Shown: piece by piece, positions 61,620-64,000 of the stretch
Layout of the letters: each line of letters starts with the position of its first letter
How positions within the stretch are numbered: the stretch's first letter is position 1
Source of the DNA: Albugo candida
Taxonomy: Eukaryota > Oomycota > Peronosporomycetes > Albuginales > Albuginaceae
Direction of reading: 5' to 3'
DNA length: 64,000 nt
Assembly: GCA_905220665.1 (NCBI GenBank)
Contig: CAJNAR010000170.1
Span: 186,001 to 250,000, forward strand
Notes under the pieces: generated by a model
The model's input: only the letters and a program-made list of their open reading frames with translations
The model's database searches: none
Told to the model about the DNA's origin: nothing
Made by a program: the position numbers and the translations under genes

Positions 61620-62800
61620 CCGAAAAACCTTAAGGCAGCTGCGCCAATCTCCGGCCAATTACTCTTCCAGAATAAAGAGCAAGACCATATCCACACTAAT
61701 TCTAGATCATATACGCTCAAAAGTGAACCAATGGCTCTCACCTAGTCAAAGTGGATTTCGCATAGCACGAAGTATAAGCGACTCTTATGGGCCTTGAAAT
61801 GGAATACTGCTTGAGGGTCGGTTCTGACGAATATGCACATTCTTGATGTTGACCTTTGTAACACAAAGAACAACATTTAAAGAGACTTCTCTGTGACACG
61901 ACGCTTCAATTCACCTCGGTACCAAATCTAACTTATCATGCTCCAGTAGTCATGCCACAAATTAGGAGATACCTTTCCTCCTCCTTAGTTTTTGGTCTAC
62001 TTGGAGGCAGTATTCCGGGATCTCTGCCAGCGCCTCCATCTTCCAATGCGTGAGCTCAACACTGTTGTCTTTGCCGACTATGTGGACTTCATTCCCCAAC
62101 ACCCTTGTCGTCTTGTACATATTTTAGCTGTAGCCGGGATATGCTTCGTTCGTGGTCATCAATCATCAACGTCGACAAACGACTATATTTCGCACAACGA
62201 GTGTAGCGAGACCTGGCGCACAAAGAATATCGCAGACTATAATTTCTGCTCGGAGATTTGGAAGATTTGCATCAGCAGAAACTTCATGCGACAGTCGCTT
62301 GCGAGCAATTCTGGAAACTTTGGATCTACCCCCATCTTTTTTCGAAATACTTATGCGTAAGCTGTACAACGTCTATGTGATAATTATCGTCCTATATGAC
62401 TGCGGAACGGGGGCACTTATAGAACGCGACATCGGTGGTCTCGAAGCTTATCACCGTAGTCACCTTCGCCGACTCCTTCGTATTCACTATGTCGAGCACA
62501 TCAGCAACGTAGATTTATACAAGTGATGCCGACGACTGAACCACTTCTAAGTCACCTTGCTCGTTCTAGTTGGAGGCTCTTTTGTCACATCCTCCACTGC
62601 CCCCAGCCGATCTCGGCACAATAGAGATTCTCCAATACTACAACTCGACAGACATACTTCCCTCTTTATAAACAATCAACAGCCTCCCAGAAATCCTCGA
62701 CAAAAGACATACGATCGTCGACTCTCCGTCTCTGCGATATAGAAGATCTATACACTTATCAATCATTGCACAAAACCGCGCTCAACATATCTGAGAATCC
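61620..62800 (+). mobile_element. Broken non-LTR retrotransposon (LINE) reverse-transcriptase region
   Basis: Pieces of one LINE reverse transcriptase follow in the right order but in alternating frames. LDHIRSKVNQWLSPSQSGFR is at about 61703-61762 and HILDVDL at about 61837. VVFADYVDFIPQHP (the altered F/Y-A-D-D box, D to Y) is near 62065. LYDCGTGALIERDIGGLEAY then HLRRLLRIHYVEHISNVDLY ends at 62520. TEPLLSHLARSSWRLF is near 62538, and a tail with EDLYTYQSLHKTALN ends near 62790. At least three frame changes and the damaged catalytic box make it inactive. The similarity still visible suggests a fairly recent insertion. The ends and any target duplication were not found. Confidence 0.7.
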
Positions 62801-63395
62801 ATTTAACAGAGTAGAAATAGTCAGACGCAAGCGAAAATAGAGCTCTCTCTCGAAAACGGACTCGATATCACTACGTAAGTGCTCGTAATAATAATCATAC
62901 TAGATGGTCCTCCCAATTCGCAAAGACCACGGCTCGCTGTCATTACAGTAATCTCGAGTCTGCACCAAGTTTCTCTTCGGGATGGTTACGTCGCTTCTTG
63001 GTAGAATGTTGCATCCTACCATTGGAGGCTGTAGAGTTGGTCGTTTCGGAGACATTGACGATATGATGTAGCGATAGACCCAAAAATACACTACTGCAGT
63101 CACAAGAAGTAGTCGACAGGCCTCATTTTAAGAGGATAGGATAAGCTTTCTGTATGGTTTGCGCTTCTCACCTTGAGCAATAATCACTAGTGATACTACC
63201 TGGAAAAATTGGTTAGTTGATAATGACGACAATCTCAAGGCGTGTACAGTTCACACGACTAGAAGGGGATTGACTTCTCCTTGGAACTCGCAAAGCCTCA
63301 CTTGGCACATGTTCTTCATTATCGGTTCACTATTTCACTGCACCTCGCTACACATTTCTTGTGCAGTAATTGAAAAAAGGTCCTAAGATGCGTCA
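62801..63395. other. Spacer between LINE relic and DUF4442 gene
   Basis: No gene recognised; a 67-codon minus-strand frame at 62900-63103 has no supporting features. Confidence 0.45.
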
Positions 63396-63951
63396 TCATT
63401 TTCTCTTCTTTGTCGTCCACGCCCATACGACTTCGCATTCAATTGGTTCCTTTTCTTCCGAATCCCGCACCTGCACACCCACTCTTACACTGCCTTTTTC
63501 CATTGATTGTATGCTCGTAATCTATTGCGTGATGGAAAAAGATTACCAACTACTTATCAGTGCATCGTAGTACCTGATCAGGAGTTAGAGTTGCCACTGC
63601 AGAGAGGTCGCCCGTGGCTCGTCGATTGTAATCGATTTTCATGCTTTTGAGCAGTGGCACACAAGTTTCAGGGACATTTATACCAAATACCATTCCTGTT
63701 GTAGACTCGGCGAGAAGTGCCATACCACAAGCATGTATACTTCCAATATGATTTTGGACCCGTAGTCGATTTTTGAGTGATGCTGTCGCTCTCGTTTGGT
63801 TCCAGGTCTCAACTTTTATTCCACAAAGCCAAGCCATTTTCACTTGCGTATTGAACAGCAGTGAAAACGCTCGGCTTTTTAACGAGTCCGGAACACCAAA
63901 CCCATTGATCTTTGCAACGTAGCGCGCAAGTACGTTTTTAGGAGTTGACAT
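63396..63951 (-). CDS. DUF4442 hotdog-fold thioesterase-like protein
   Basis: Two exons, 63951-63574 and 63521-63396, joined by a 52-nt GT-AG intron, give 167 residues. Hotdog-fold core with the DUF4442 signature RVQNHIGSIHACGMALLAES, then MKIDYNRRATGDLSAVATLT and, after the junction, ITSIQSMEKGSVRVGVQVRD. The N-x-x-G-x-x-H-A segment is the usual active region of PaaI/YiiD-like thioesterases, so acyl-thioester hydrolysis is the likely role; the substrate is unknown. The length is normal for the family and the ATG at 63951 places the first helix correctly. The 5' flank is cut by the window edge 49 bp upstream. Confidence 0.85.
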
Positions 63952-64000
63952 GTGAATGCAAATGCAAGAGCTTCTTGAGCCTAAAATAAGGTGCTTTGAT

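Noticed and set aside
1..64000. Search for RXLR-EER or CHxC-type secreted effector candidates
   Set aside because: No short secreted protein with these motifs was seen; the only clear signal peptide belongs to the 2,304-residue surface protein.
1..64000. CRISPR arrays, bacterial operons or Shine-Dalgarno signals
   Set aside because: No spaced direct repeats of that kind; spliced genes and eukaryotic domains make a bacterial origin untenable. The only regular repeat is the coding array at 36790-39530.

Overview
The window looks like nuclear DNA of a flagellated oomycete. The evidence is many GT-AG introns of about 46-83 nt, moderately AT-rich coding sequence, and oomycete-style proteins: a myosin carrying ankyrin repeats and a PH domain, an SLC26 transporter fused to a cyclic-nucleotide-binding domain, a RING-CH/FHA protein, and an EDR2-like START protein. 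A sperm-tail PG-rich repeat (STPG) gene argues for zoospore flagella. A white-rust (Albugo-like) species would fit the base composition and gene density, but that is inference; no rRNA or marker gene is present.

Left arm (1-15.3 kb): a partial EDR2-like gene (+), then a tightly packed minus-strand row: a CXC (tesmin/TSO1) protein ending in an F-box-like segment, a CID-cyclin-RS fusion, an STPG2-like axonemal protein, an SLC26/SulP-STAS-cNMP transporter, and two small unrecognised genes. From 15.3 to 20.1 kb the DNA is gene-poor and holds decayed Ty1/copia fragments. From 20.1 to 29.4 kb lie a RING-CH/FHA protein (-), a RING-H2 protein (+) and a 1,989-residue single-exon myosin (-).

Centre (29.9-48 kb): an acidic protein with a PP1-docking-like C-terminus (+), a SETD3-type SET-domain methyltransferase (-), the exon-junction-complex protein Y14/RBM8A (-), and a 2,304-residue secreted Cys-rich surface protein (-) with a large Gly/Gln/Asn repeat array and a C-terminal membrane anchor. 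An unrecognised gene, a protein with PPGG motifs of HN1/Jupiter type at both ends, and an ankyrin protein follow.

Right arm (48-64 kb): a compact housekeeping cluster (STI1-domain protein, prefoldin subunit 6, CDK5RAP1/MiaB-type methylthiotransferase) with gaps of only 44-147 bp. After this the window becomes gene-poor, with a possible decayed F-BAR gene, an orphan protein with six CxxC pairs, a 103-bp terminal-inverted-repeat insertion with a visible target-site duplication, a broken LINE, and a DUF4442 thioesterase-like gene.

The most interesting items are two single-exon-supported domain fusions: CID + cyclin + RS in one chain, and CXC + F-box. The repeat-bearing surface protein, which contains a 798-bp-offset internal duplication, comes next. 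Exon boundaries were read by eye from GT-AG signals, frame continuity and family alignment from memory. They are predictions, not transcript evidence.
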